The notes beneath the pieces are model-generated. The model was not told where the DNA came from, did not search any database, and worked only from the letters and a program-made list of their open reading frames with translations. A stretch of DNA of 64,000 nucleotides from positions 1 through 64,000 of the forward strand of contig JAQBUF010000003.1 of NCBI GenBank assembly GCA_027623995.1, in the 5' to 3' direction. This stretch comes from Nitrospirota bacterium. Lineage in GTDB: Bacteria > Nitrospirota > Nitrospiria > Nitrospirales > UBA8639. This document shows, piece by piece, positions 7,789-16,189 of this stretch; the stretch's first letter is position 1; each line of letters starts with the position of its first letter. The position numbers and the translations under genes are program-made.

Positions 7789-8108
7789 CGGACCAGTTGC
7801 AATTTTGGTGGAGGCGATACCTCTTGAGAGCTTTCTTTCTTGTGTAGCTGCACGATCTCACCAGCCCGCCGTAGCGGCTTCGCGCAGGCAGGTCGTGCCT
7901 CTTCCCGTGCATCATGGGCCACTGACGTATGGAAGAAGCAGCATCCCTTCGACCGGGGCTCAGGACAGGAAGATGCTGCAGCTACAGGAAAGACTTGACG
8001 ACACAATGCGGTCGAAAGGGGAGAAGTGAGGCCATGGTCCGGGGGAACCCGTTAGAGCATAACCAAGCAAGGGGCTCATCTCACTCCACCAAAATTGCGA
8101 TTGATCCG
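7789..8108. repeat. Composite inverted-repeat unit enclosing copy A3
   Basis: The left end CGGACCAGTTGCAATTTTGG (through GGAG at 7813) matches the reverse complement of 8084-8108 at 22 of 25 positions. The 320-bp unit contains a complete family-A element. A related left-end sequence (TTACAATGTTGGTGGAG) occurs near 11515, upstream of copies F1 and A5, so this composite probably exists at least twice. Confidence 0.7.
7843..7986. repeat. Family A inverted-repeat element, copy A3 (longest form)
   Basis: The ends are TGTAGCTGCACGATCTCA and AGATGCTGCAGCTACA. Relative to A2 it carries an extra segment of about 25 bp (CCCTTCGACCGGGGCTCAGG) just inside the right end. That segment resembles the short palindromes of family E, so one repeat type appears to have inserted into another. 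Confidence 0.88.
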
Positions 8109-8253
8109 AAAAATCGAAGCACGAATGTCGAAATCCGAAACCCATGAAATTGACCAAATTGAAACTTCGAATTTCGAGTTTATGGAATCAATTTGCATTG
8201 ACTATGACTCAAAAAGGTGGCTCTATGGTTAAAACTACCCCAAACCCCTCAGA

Positions 8254-8490
8254 TTACGCATCCACCTCAAACACGGCTCGAACCTTAGACTCCAAGGCAC
8301 CGAGCCATTCTTCAAATGGCACATCCGCATCCACGATAATTTCCAACTTCCCATTATCTAATTTACGAACCACCCCCGGCGACTCCGCGCCTAAGGGGAT
8401 TTCTACCCATTCGCGATTGATTTCTAGCTCATCCGTCAATTCCAATATTTGATTAATTTGTTGAAACGACACAGCATCCGACATAGTCAT
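8254..8490 (-). CDS. Small hypothetical acidic protein
   Basis: The 78-residue product is acidic and soluble, with a first half that looks helical (ILELTDELEINREWVEI) and a second half with two short strands and a helix (KLEIIVDADVPFEEWLGALE). The frame is coding-like and isolated, with no overlapping gene, but no family is recognised. The start may be either the ATG at 8490 or the in-frame ATG two codons later. It lies downstream of ltaE on the same strand with about 145 bp between them, so co-transcription is uncertain. Confidence 0.5.
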   Translation of the reverse strand: MTMSDAVSFQQINQILELTDELEINREWVEIPLGAESPGVVRKLDNGKLEIIVDADVPFEEWLGALESKVRAVFEVDA

Positions 8491-8634
8491 AATCCTTTAC
8501 AAAGCACTGATGTGAAGGGAGAGGAATTCTAGGAACACGTGACTGGCTGTGTCAATGGGAACAGCATAAGAGAATCTATGAAATTGCCTAAACACAATTG
8601 CCGCAAATCCTGACCAAGAAACCACTAATATTTC

Positions 8635-9663
8635 TTACACGGTAAGGACCGAACCAAGGACATGGGCGGCTTTTTCAATGTCAGCCCCATCAACATCCAA
8701 ATGCGTCACGGCACGAAACATCCGCTCGCCCATGGCATTCAACAACACCCCGGATTCCTTAAACGCTTGCAATAATTCGGCCGTCGAATGTTCGCTCCGA
8801 ACCACTTCAAACACGACAATATTCGTGTCCACACGATCGGGGTCGACAAACACCGTGGGAATTTGTTGTAGGTGCAACGCCAGATTCTTGGCATTGTCGT
8901 GATCTTCTTTGAGCCGTGAGATATTGTGCTCCAACGCATAGAGCCCCGCCGCCGCAAGAATCCCGGCCTGCCGCATCCCCCCACCAAACATTTTTCGCAA
9001 CCGACGCAGCTTGTCGATGTTATCTTGAGTAGACACAATCATCGACCCGACTGGCGCGCCCAAGCCCTTCGACAAACAAAAGCATACCGTATCAAAGTGA
9101 GAGGCATATTCCGCCGCCGAAATGCCAGAAGCCACTACCGCATTGAATAATCGCGCACCATCCAAATGCAGAGCGAGCCCATTTTCGCGAGCCCACGACG
9201 TGAGGCCTTTGATCGTCTCAAGAGGATAGACCGTACCACCGCCCACGTTATGAGTTTGCTCAAGACAGAGGAGCGTGGTCGGAGGATTATGCACATCCTT
9301 CGGTCGCAAAGCGGCCTGAACTGGCTTGAGGGAAAGAAGCCCTCGATCCCCAGACACACAACTCAACTGCACTTGAGATAACGCCGAGGCCGACCCACCT
9401 TCGTATCGAATAAGGTGCGAAGAACTTTCGACAATGACTTCATCCCCGGGACGCGTATGAAGCCGAATCGATAATTGATTGGCCATCACCCCCGTTGGGA
9501 CAAATAACGCCGCTTCCTTGCCAAGCAACTGCGCTGCCGTGGTCTGCAAGCGATTCACCGTGGGATCTTCGCCATAGACATCATCGCCGACCTCAGCCCT
9601 CGCCATGGCTTCTCGCATGGCCTGGGACGGTTGCGTCACGGTATCGCTACGGAGATCAATCAT
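8635..9663 (-). CDS. ltaE: Low-specificity L-threonine aldolase
   Basis: This is a fold-type I PLP enzyme that cleaves L-threonine or L-allo-threonine to glycine and acetaldehyde in the cytoplasm. Diagnostic parts are the start [32 protein letters not shown], the aspartate motif [11 protein letters not shown] and the PLP lysine in [14 protein letters not shown] at about residue 200. I use the ATG at 9663 instead of the track start at 9708: TTGAGGAACG precedes it at a good distance and the product then begins exactly like family members. Length is 342 residues, which is normal. Neighbouring genes do not form an obvious pathway with it. Confidence 0.93.
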   Translation of the reverse strand: MIDLRSDTVTQPSQAMREAMARAEVGDDVYGEDPTVNRLQTTAAQLLGKEAALFVPTGVMANQLSIRLHTRPGDEVIVESSSHLIRYEGGSASALSQVQLSCVSGDRGLLSLKPVQAALRPKDVHNPPTTLLCLEQTHNVGGGTVYPLETIKGLTSWARENGLALHLDGARLFNAVVASGISAAEYASHFDTVCFCLSKGLGAPVGSMIVSTQDNIDKLRRLRKMFGGGMRQAGILAAAGLYALEHNISRLKEDHDNAKNLALHLQQIPTVFVDPDRVDTNIVVFEVVRSEHSTAELLQAFKESGVLLNAMGERMFRAVTHLDVDGADIEKAAHVLGSVLTV

Positions 9664-9985
9664 GGAACGTTCCTCAAGGTTCAGAAAATGAAAACTGGTC
9701 CTCGTCAATATTCTACGGTAAGGTCAAGAGGGAGGACAACACAGTCTGGACACGGTACAATGCCAACTCAATTAAACCACGTAGGCCTGTGCTCGAACTA
9801 CCGAATCAAGAGATCATGTCCCCCACCATAACATCGCCTTCTATCTCCCGTAGCTGTGCCATCTCATGGCGCCTAACCCGAGGCAGCATGAGATGCTGCG
9901 GCTACAAAAATAATGAAAGTATCGTGGTTTTTTCTACGAGCCCTGCACACAATTTCCAGCGTATACCCACATAGCAAGGATCACC
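9664..9985. other. Divergent intergenic region with one family-A copy
   Basis: Between ltaE (minus) and the SDR gene (plus) there are about 320 bp. It holds the short family-A copy A4 at 9849-9906 and presumably the two divergent promoters, which I cannot place with confidence. AAGGATCACC just before 9986 is the ribosome binding site of the SDR gene. Confidence 0.6.
9849..9906. repeat. Family A inverted-repeat element, copy A4 (short form)
   Basis: The copy reads CGTAGCTGTGCCATCTCATG ... GAGATGCTGCGGCTACA. It lacks the central segment of A2 and A3, as A1 does, and its ends have diverged slightly. Confidence 0.8.
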
Positions 9986-10855
9986 ATGTCACCTAAGACC
10001 CTACTCATCACTGGCGGCTCCGGCTATTTGGGTTCACAGATTATTCGCTTTGCCCAACATTGGGCCGTTCATGCGACCTATCTTCATCATCCACCCACGC
10101 CCTCTCAAGAAGTCACGTATCACCAGTGCGACTTCCGAGAACCCAAGCAAGTCGAACAATTGCTCAAGACGATTCGCCCGAACGTCATCATTCACACAGC
10201 TTGTTCTAACCAAAGCCAAGACAACCTTCACTCAATCCTTCCCGCAGCGCACAACCTGGTTCGCGCTGCCGTCACGATCAATGCGCGATTCATTCACATC
10301 TCCACCGACCTTGTCTTCGATGGCGCACATGGCCCTTATACTGAAGAGGCCACACCTTCTCCGTTGTCGGAATATGGGAAAGCCAAAGCTGAGTCTGAGG
10401 ACATCGTGCTCACCCACGACCCAAAGGCTTTGGTTGTACGTCCATCACTGATCTACGGCATTGACCCTATCGATCACCAAACACGATGGCTGCTTCACGG
10501 CATTGATGAACAGCAACCCGTCACCTTGTTCACGGATGAGTTTCGCTCCCCCATTTGGGTAAACACCTTATGCCTGGCGCTTCTAGAATTGGCCAATCAC
10601 TCGGTCACGGGAATACTTCACCTGGCAGGGGATCAAGACATCAACCGATGGGAGTTTGGGCTAGCCATGCTCACAATGTTGAAGCGAAGCACTCCACCCA
10701 ACGTCGTGCCATCAACCATTCAAGAATCAGGGTTAGTTCGTCCGCACAACCTCACCCTCGACACTTCAAAAGCCCAAAGTCTGCTCAAGACACCATTGCT
10801 TTCAGTGGCGGAGGTTACCCAGAATTTTTGTCAGCAAGAGTCATTCCTTCATTAG
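9986..10855 (+). CDS. RmlD-like NAD(P)-dependent sugar reductase / epimerase family protein
   Basis: The 289-residue product is an extended short-chain dehydrogenase: Rossmann motif LITGGSGYLGSQI at the N-terminus, then VIIHTACSNQ, ISTDLVFDGAHGPY and the catalytic YxxxK in SEYGKAKAE. The overall pattern resembles dTDP-4-dehydrorhamnose reductase (RmlD), which reduces dTDP-4-keto-L-rhamnose with NAD(P)H. No other dTDP-rhamnose genes are beside it, so the substrate is uncertain and a different sugar-modifying reductase is possible. AAGGATCACC precedes the ATG. Its 3' end overlaps tsaC, on the opposite strand, by 41 bp. Confidence 0.78.
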   Translation: MSPKTLLITGGSGYLGSQIIRFAQHWAVHATYLHHPPTPSQEVTYHQCDFREPKQVEQLLKTIRPNVIIHTACSNQSQDNLHSILPAAHNLVRAAVTINARFIHISTDLVFDGAHGPYTEEATPSPLSEYGKAKAESEDIVLTHDPKALVVRPSLIYGIDPIDHQTRWLLHGIDEQQPVTLFTDEFRSPIWVNTLCLALLELANHSVTGILHLAGDQDINRWEFGLAMLTMLKRSTPPNVVPSTIQESGLVRPHNLTLDTSKAQSLLKTPLLSVAEVTQNFCQQESFLH

Positions 10856-11474
10856 TCAGCACAGCTTGAATCGCATGAGACGTAATTGGTCCTTCTCGCA
10901 AAATATGGGGAACCCCCACAAGACTCAGAAGAGTAGAGGGCAATCCTCCTGGGGAAGGTCCACTGTCCAAAATCAAGTCAATTTCTTGCCCAAACTCTTC
11001 TAGAATCTCTTGCGCTGTAGAAAGAGGCGGAGAGTTCGTTCGATTGGCACTGGTGCCCGTCAAGGGCCCTGTTGCGCGTAAAATAGAGAGCAATCGCAGA
11101 TCGCCGGGGCAACGAATCCCAATCGTCCCACTTCCACCGGTGAGAGGCACAGGCAGGTCTGGTCGGGCAGGAAAGATACAGGTCAATGGGCCAGGCCAAA
11201 AATGATCCAAGAGAGGAACGGCCCACGACGGAATGGATGTCACAAAAGAATCGAGTTGGGTTCGCTCGCCAATCAACACGAGCAAAGGTTTATCTGCCGA
11301 ACGCCCCTTCAATGCAGCCACCCGATTAACTGCGTCGATCGACAACGCTGGAGCCGCGAGCGCGTAAAAGCTTTCCGTGGCCACGGCCAGGATACCACCT
11401 TGAGAGGTGCACTCACGCACTTCGTCAAAAAACTTGGGTGAAGAGCTACTAGGAACTGGAAGGATTTGGGCCAT
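10815..11474 (-). CDS. tsaC: L-threonylcarbamoyladenylate synthase (YrdC/Sua5 domain)
   Basis: The 219-residue product is a YrdC-type domain: ILAVATESFYALAA, the ATP-binding KGRSADKPLLVLI, FWPGPLTCIFPA, GTIGIRCPGD and TSANRTNSPP. It makes threonylcarbamoyl-AMP from threonine, bicarbonate and ATP, the first step of the t6A37 modification of tRNAs reading ANN codons. Length is close to bacterial TsaC, without the extra Sua5 domain. GGAG sits five bases before the ATG. The last 41 bases overlap the convergent SDR gene, so each coding end is constrained by the other. Confidence 0.9.
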   Translation of the reverse strand: MAQILPVPSSSSPKFFDEVRECTSQGGILAVATESFYALAAPALSIDAVNRVAALKGRSADKPLLVLIGERTQLDSFVTSIPSWAVPLLDHFWPGPLTCIFPARPDLPVPLTGGSGTIGIRCPGDLRLLSILRATGPLTGTSANRTNSPPLSTAQEILEEFGQEIDLILDSGPSPGGLPSTLLSLVGVPHILREGPITSHAIQAVLTNEGMTLADKNSG

Positions 11475-11622
11475 AAGACTCCACTCTTGAAGGAGGATGT
11501 TGAAAAGGAATAAGTTACAATGTTGGTGGAGTTGGGGCCTCTTCGTGGGTCAGGAGTCGAGATGTCTAATCAGCATCACGCGTCATCCCTGTAAGGGTGC
11601 TCCTTAGAGAACTTTCTTTCTT

Positions 11623-11862
11623 GGGAATGTTGAAAAAAGCCGCCAGCGGCGTTCTCTGGCTTTGCCGAAACGGCTCGCACAGACATGGTCGCCCTTTTGC
11701 AGTGCGCTCCGCGCGTCAAGCCTACTCCGCCGAAGTGAGCTACGAAGGCCGGGAACGGCTGCGGCCTTGCTGGACGAACTTTTTTGAACATTCCCTCTCA
11801 CTGATGTCGGTTGCCGTCCTGAAGCATCTATGGCCAATGACCATGAAATATTCAACAGGCCC
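11623..11862. mobile_element. Family F MITE-like element, copy F1, inserted beside copy A5
   Basis: The 240-bp element begins GGGAATGTTGAAAAAAG and ends ATATTCAACAGGCCC and is bracketed by the 5-bp duplication TTCTT (11618-11622 and 11863-11867). Removing the element plus one TTCTT regenerates CTTTCTTTCTTGTGTAG, the exact sequence found uninterrupted upstream of copy A3 (about 7831-7847). The second copy, F2, is at 49361-49539 in the opposite orientation. No transposase is encoded, so mobility would need a helper elsewhere. Confidence 0.85.
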
Positions 11863-11868
11863 TTCTTG

Positions 11869-11955
11869 TGTAGCTGCACGATCTCATCGTGCCCTCTTCT
11901 CGTGCAGCAATGGCCAATAACGCCAGGAAGAGGCAGCATGAGATGCTGCAGCTAC
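11869..11955. repeat. Family A inverted-repeat element, copy A5
   Basis: It begins TGTAGCTGCACGATCTCATC and ends GAGATGCTGCAGCTACG. It is intermediate in length (87 bp) and shares its downstream flank (GGAAAGACTT) with A3, supporting the idea that A3 and A5 belong to the same larger composite repeat. Confidence 0.85.
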
Positions 11956-11998
11956 GGGAAAGACTTTGGAGTCCGAAAGGTGGAGTGATGTCATGTTA

Positions 11999-12073
11999 GG
12001 CGTGATCCGTGAAGGGTAAGGGATGAGGAGACTTTGCTTTTCACACATCACTCTTCACGCATGACGCATGACG
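11999..12073. repeat. Family C inverted repeat, copy C2
   Basis: The left arm GGCGTGATCCGTGAAGGGTA and the right arm CTCTTCACGCATGACGCATG can pair imperfectly. It sits immediately downstream of the purD stop, as the other family-C copies sit at gene ends. Confidence 0.65.
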
Positions 12074-12076
12074 TTT

Positions 12077-13342
12077 TCAGAGGACACGGTTAGCAATATC
12101 ATTGCGATAATACTGACCATCAAAACGAATACCCTCCAGCGACTCATACGCTTGGCTCTTGGCTTTCGCCAAATTAGGGCTCACGGCGGTCACTCCCAAC
12201 ACGCGTCCTCCAGAGGTCACGATCTGCTCACCATTCCACGCCGTACCGGCATGAAAGACCATTGAAGAATCAGAGCTGCCGATATCTGGAATTCCCGAAA
12301 TTGGCACACCCGTGGAATATTTCCCTGGGTATCCGCCGGAACTCATGACCACGCAGACCGCTGCATCCTCCGACCATTCAATGTCTAATTGGTCCAGGCG
12401 ATGTTCCACGACGGCTTCTAACACATCAACCAAATCCGTTTTTAATAACGGCAAGACCACTTGTGTCTCAGGATCGCCAAACCGTGCATTAAATTCGAGG
12501 ACATAGGGCACGCCATCCCTCACCATCACGCCAGCATAAATCACACCGAAAAATGGGCTGCCCACGCGCGCGAGCCCTTCAATCGCTGGATAGAGCACCT
12601 CGCGCATCAAGGTATAGCGAAGCGCGGGTGTGGCCAGTGGAGCTGGGGCATACGCGCCCATCCCTCCGGTATTGGGCCCGGTATCGCCTGCTCCAATTCG
12701 CTTGTGATCCTGCGCGGCCAGCATTGGCTTGACGGTTTTCCCATCGGCAAACGCCATCAAGGTCACCTCTTCACCCTGAATGCATTCCTCGATGATCACA
12801 CGTTGCCCTGCAGCACCAAACGCATGTTGTTCGAGCATATTCAGCACAGCTTCTCGGGCTTCCTCATGAGATTGGGCGACCACCACACCCTTGCCCTGAG
12901 CCAATCCATCGGCTTTCACCACGATAGGCACTGGTTGCGTCTCAAGATAGTGAATCGCAGCACTGGCTTGTTCAAATGTTCGTGATGCAGCCGTGGGTAT
13001 CTTCTGGCGAAGCATCAAATCTTTCGCAAAGGCTTTGCTCGACTCGATCCGTGCCGCGTTTTTTGTAGGACCAAAGACTTTCAGTTTGTTTTTACGAAAG
13101 AGATCGGCAATACCAAGAGCCAGTGGGACTTCCGGACCCACGACCGTAAGATCGATCCGCTCGCTCACTGCAAACTTTTGCAATCCTGGAAGATCATCAG
13201 CCGCAATCGGCACACATGTGGCATGTTGGCTGATGCCCGCATTGCCCGGCGCACAAAATAATTTGGTCACACGAGGGCTCTGCGCCAGCTTCCACACCAA
13301 CGCATGCTCTCGCCCACCACTACCTATGACTAGGATTTTCAT
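12077..13342 (-). CDS. purD: Phosphoribosylamine-glycine ligase (GAR synthetase)
   Basis: The 421-residue enzyme joins glycine to 5-phosphoribosylamine with ATP, the second step of de novo purine synthesis. The N domain starts with ILVIGSGGREHALVW; the ATP-grasp region shows VVKADGLAQGKGVVVA and the metal-binding EFNARFGDPETQV near residue 290. Length and domain order (N, A, B, C) are those of monofunctional PurD. It lies 119 bp downstream of purH on the same strand, with a family-C repeat between, so the two are probably co-transcribed but separated by an RNA hairpin that could uncouple their expression. Confidence 0.96.
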   Translation of the reverse strand: MKILVIGSGGREHALVWKLAQSPRVTKLFCAPGNAGISQHATCVPIAADDLPGLQKFAVSERIDLTVVGPEVPLALGIADLFRKNKLKVFGPTKNAARIESSKAFAKDLMLRQKIPTAASRTFEQASAAIHYLETQPVPIVVKADGLAQGKGVVVAQSHEEAREAVLNMLEQHAFGAAGQRVIIEECIQGEEVTLMAFADGKTVKPMLAAQDHKRIGAGDTGPNTGGMGAYAPAPLATPALRYTLMREVLYPAIEGLARVGSPFFGVIYAGVMVRDGVPYVLEFNARFGDPETQVVLPLLKTDLVDVLEAVVEHRLDQLDIEWSEDAAVCVVMSSGGYPGKYSTGVPISGIPDIGSSDSSMVFHAGTAWNGEQIVTSGGRVLGVTAVSPNLAKAKSQAYESLEGIRFDGQYYRNDIANRVL

Positions 13343-13354
13343 TCTTCAAAACTT

Positions 13355-13459
13355 TCGTGAAGCGTAATGCGTAACCCGTGAAGCCTAAAAAACGGAACGG
13401 CCAAAGAATGAAGAGTAATGTTATACCTCTCTTCACGCATCACGCTTTACGGATCACGT
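13355..13459. repeat. Family C inverted repeat, copy C3, between purH and purD
   Basis: The left arm TCGTGAAGCGTAATGCGTAA and the right arm CTTCACGCATCACGCTTTAC are complementary over most of their length and enclose about 60 bases. The element fills the purH-purD spacer. Confidence 0.75.
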
Positions 13460-13461
13460 TC

Positions 13462-15021
13462 TTAATGGCGGAAATGTCGCATGCCCGTCATGATCATGGA
13501 TAAATTATGTTCGTCGGCAGCCTTCACCACCTCTTCATCGCGAATACTGCCACCCGGTTGAATCACCGTCGTAATACCAGTCTGCGCGGCAGCATCAAGT
13601 CCATCACGAAATGGAAAGAAGGCATCCGACGCCATCACACACCCTTTGATCGGCAAGTTCGCCTTCATCTCTGCAAGCTTCACCGAATCGATACGGCTCA
13701 TTTGCCCTGCTCCGATGCCCACGGTTTGCGTGGCATTGGCAAACACAATGGCATTAGACTTCACGTGCTTGCACACCTTCCAAGCAAACGCACAGGCGGC
13801 GTATTCTTCTTCACTCGGGGCGCGTTTGGTTGGAACTTTTAAGGCCTTCAAATCTGCAAGCGATCCCAGATCACGATCTTGCAAAATCAAACCACCCACC
13901 AATTTCTTTAAATCATAGCCATCCCGACCTTGGCTTTGGAGTGAGCCAACTTCTAGGAGCCGCAAGTCCTTTTTCCGTGTCAATTCGGCTAAGGCATCGT
14001 CATCAAACTCCGGCGCAATAAGCACTTCAACAAATGTTGAAGTGACTTCCTTCGCCATGGCTAAATCCACTCGCCGATTGCACGCAATTACACCACCAAA
14101 GGCTGATAGAGGGTCAGTCTCCCTCGCCTTCACATAGGCCTCTACCGACGTCGCCCCCAAGGCGACTCCACACGGGTTATTATGTTTGATGATGACCACG
14201 GCGGTATCATCAAACTCCTTGACCAATTCTAATGCCGAGTTCGAATCTAAATAATTATTGTAAGACATGGCCTTGCCGTGCAATTGCTTGGCCCCGGAAA
14301 TCGAAGGTTCGGTCGCCCCGATTTCACGATAAAACGCCCCATCTTGATGAGGATTTTCGCCATATCGCAAGGTTTCCGCCCGTTCATACGTCAAGGTTAA
14401 CCTGGCGGGAAATTTTTCCGCCCCCCCCTCGGCATTCTGTTCACTCAAATAATTGGCAATCAGACCATCATATCGTGAGGTGTGTTGAAATACCTTTTGT
14501 GCTAGCTCTCGTCGAAGCTCAGAAGGAACGGCTCCAGACTTCAATGCCTCAATGACCCGCCCATAGTCACTGGGGTCGACCACGACCAATACATCTTCAT
14601 GATTCTTGGCCGCAGAGCGCAGCATGGAGGGACCGCCAATATCAATATTTTCAATAGCATTTTCAAAGGTGCAATCAGCCTTGGCGATTGCGGATTCAAA
14701 CGGATAGAGATTCACGACCACCACATCAATGGGCGTGATGCCTTGTTCATTCATTTGCTGAACATGATCAGGCTTTCCTCGACGCCCAAGTAACCCGCCA
14801 TGAATTTTTGGATGGAGAGTCTTCACGCGCCCCTCAAGAATCTCAGGGGAACCGGTATGCGAAGACACATCGGTCACCTCAAGACCTGCCTCACGCAACG
14901 CCTTGGCCGTTCCACCCGTAGAAAGTATTGAGGCGCCTAATGCCACCAGTTCTTTGGCAATTTCCACCACCCCGGCTTTGTCAGACACACTAATTAATGC
15001 ATGGTTCAGTCTGCCCATCAT
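13462..15021 (-). CDS. purH: Bifunctional AICAR formyltransferase / IMP cyclohydrolase
   Basis: The 519-residue protein catalyses the last two steps of IMP synthesis. The N-terminal MGS-like cyclohydrolase domain (residues 1-190) shows [27 protein letters not shown] and [15 protein letters not shown]. The transformylase domain carries [33 protein letters not shown] and KSNAIVFAN, with the C-terminal FFPFRDGLD region intact. AAGGGAACC precedes the ATG at 15021. It is followed by purD on the same strand. Purine repression by a riboswitch or PurR box is not evident in the 60 bp upstream that I inspected. Confidence 0.97.
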   Translation of the reverse strand: MMGRLNHALISVSDKAGVVEIAKELVALGASILSTGGTAKALREAGLEVTDVSSHTGSPEILEGRVKTLHPKIHGGLLGRRGKPDHVQQMNEQGITPIDVVVVNLYPFESAIAKADCTFENAIENIDIGGPSMLRSAAKNHEDVLVVVDPSDYGRVIEALKSGAVPSELRRELAQKVFQHTSRYDGLIANYLSEQNAEGGAEKFPARLTLTYERAETLRYGENPHQDGAFYREIGATEPSISGAKQLHGKAMSYNNYLDSNSALELVKEFDDTAVVIIKHNNPCGVALGATSVEAYVKARETDPLSAFGGVIACNRRVDLAMAKEVTSTFVEVLIAPEFDDDALAELTRKKDLRLLEVGSLQSQGRDGYDLKKLVGGLILQDRDLGSLADLKALKVPTKRAPSEEEYAACAFAWKVCKHVKSNAIVFANATQTVGIGAGQMSRIDSVKLAEMKANLPIKGCVMASDAFFPFRDGLDAAAQTGITTVIQPGGSIRDEEVVKAADEHNLSMIMTGMRHFRH

Positions 15022-15152
15022 GGTTCCCTTTATGATTGCAACAATCTCGAAAATTAAGAAAAGTGGATGATCAAAACGAGGATTGCGAGCTTAGCAAATG
15101 GCCAAATGATCCGCAATGTAATATCGACAGAAAAAGTCCCCAAAACAAGGCG

Positions 15153-15359
15153 TTGTCATCCTGAGCCCTTCGTCGAAACCAAGGCAGGCCCCGCCTGTTG
15201 TCATCCTGAGCCCTTCGTCGAAACCAAGGCAGGCCCCGCCTGTTGTCATCCTGAGCAGTGCGAAGGATCTGCTGTTCCCCCAAAGTAGCGCACAAAATTG
15301 CCCCCTGAATACGCTCGCCATTGGAAGGAGAGATTCTTCGCCCCTGGCTCAGAATGACA
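15153..15359. repeat. Family E repeat with 45-bp tandem units, copy E1
   Basis: The unit TTGTCATCCTGAGCCCTTCG starts at 15153 and 15198 (identical 45-bp units) and again, diverging, at 15243. It closes with GATTCTTCGCCCCTGGCTCA...AATGACAA. The outer ends TTGTCATCCTGAGC and GCTCAGAATGACAA are inverted repeats. Confidence 0.85.
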
Positions 15360-15434
15360 AAAGGAGGAGATGAACCAATGGTCCAATGATGCGAAAGGGA
15401 CAGTCGCTGGTCCATCAAGTCACAAACACCCACG

Positions 15435-15529
15435 TTGTCATCCTGAGCAGCGCGAAGGATCTGCTGTTCGGTAGTGGTACGCGACTTGGTGGTTAGAAGA
15501 GAGATTCTTCGCTTCGCTCAGAATGACAA
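15435..15529. repeat. Family E inverted repeat, copy E2
   Basis: It runs from TTGTCATCCTGAGCAGCGCG to GCTTCGCTCAGAATGACAA. Its central part (GGTAGTGGTACGCGACTTGG) is nearly identical in E4 and E5, so these three copies derive from a recent duplication. Confidence 0.85.
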
Positions 15530-15685
15530 AGGGGACCTTAGTAAAATCGGTAATGGGCCTGTTAAATATTTCATGCCGGGACCCATAGCTGCGCCAAATC
15601 AGACGAACCGCATCAGTGCGAGGGAATGTAAGTACGATAGGATAAAAATCCCCAACCAATCACATTGGCACCATGCTCCCCATGG

Positions 15686-15802
15686 TTGTCATCCTGAGCA
15701 ACGCGAAGGATCTGCTTTCTCCCACAGGCCTCGGTTACAGCCTAACCCACTGAACATACTTGCGGTTGCCGGAGAGATTCTTCGCTCCGCGCAGAATGAC
15801 AA
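15686..15802. repeat. Family E inverted repeat, copy E3
   Basis: It starts TTGTCATCCTGAGCAACGCG and ends GCTCCGCGCAGAATGACAA. The interior differs from E2, E4 and E5 although the ends are conserved. It lies just beyond the 3' end of the GIY-YIG gene. Confidence 0.82.
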
Positions 15803-15828
15803 TTGTAGAATGTTTTTGTTGTAGAGAA

Positions 15829-16122
15829 TTACTCGGATTCAAACCAATCAGCTGATAAATCTTTCCATTCAGAATTTTGTGCCTCAATCAGTTCGAGTTT
15901 CTTTGCTCGGGTCCAGCCTTTGATTTGTTTTTCTCGGGTCAAGGCTGCATGCACGTCACGAGTTTCTTCAAAATACACTAAGCGGGATATTCGATATTTT
16001 TGAGTGAATTGCCCACCTAATCCTTGTTGATGTTCGAACACTCGTCGCGTCAAATTATTGGTCACTCCCGTATACAATGTTTTGGACTTATTGGTCATCA
16101 TGTACACGTAATACTGTTTCAT
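15829..16122 (-). CDS. Single-domain GIY-YIG nuclease
   Basis: The 97-residue product is one GIY-YIG domain and nothing else: the GIY-like strand YYVYMMTN, the YIG-like strand LYTGVTNNL, the catalytic arginine region TRRVFEHQQG and the metal-binding glutamate in LTREKQIKGWTRAKK. This is the small YhbQ/UPF0213-type nuclease family, whose cellular role is poorly defined; cleavage of DNA with a divalent metal is expected. All key residues look present. It is isolated, with family-E repeat E3 26 bp beyond its 3' end and family-B element B2 upstream, so association with these repeats is worth testing. Confidence 0.88.
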   Translation of the reverse strand: MKQYYVYMMTNKSKTLYTGVTNNLTRRVFEHQQGLGGQFTQKYRISRLVYFEETRDVHAALTREKQIKGWTRAKKLELIEAQNSEWKDLSADWFESE

Positions 16123-16189
16123 AAGGATCTCACGGCTACGGGTCCAGGGAGGGTACCACAGCTAATTCCCTGGATACATGTATCGTTTA

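Larger units (their letters stand above)
7724..8253. other. Gene-free stretch made of nested repeats
   Basis: No credible gene lies here. The stretch holds a family-A copy inside a larger inverted-repeat unit (7789-8108), followed by AT-rich repetitive sequence around 8100-8190 (GAAAAATCGAAGCACGAATG, CTTCGAATTTCGAG). The short ORFs called here are in repeats and look spurious. Confidence 0.7.
11475..12076. other. Gene-free 600-bp stretch composed of repeats
   Basis: No credible gene is present between tsaC and purD. The stretch holds a composite left end near 11515, the family-F insertion F1 (11623-11862), family-A copy A5 (11869-11955) and family-C copy C2 (11999-12073), almost end to end. 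The short ORFs in the track here are repeat-derived. Confidence 0.75.
15022..15828. other. Gene-free 800-bp stretch dominated by family-E repeats
   Basis: Between purH and the GIY-YIG gene there is no credible coding sequence. Three family-E units occupy most of it (15153-15359, 15435-15529, 15686-15802). The ORFs reported here, including one with CHPEPFVETKAGPAC twice in tandem, are translations of the repeats. Around 15550 the sequence GGGCCTGTTAAATATTTCATG resembles the end of family F and may be a remnant. Confidence 0.75.

Noticed and set aside
15067-15433. ORFs on both strands with duplicated peptides such as CHPEPFVETKAGPAC
   Set aside because: They are translations of the 45-bp tandem units of family E; no ribosome binding site or independent coding signal.
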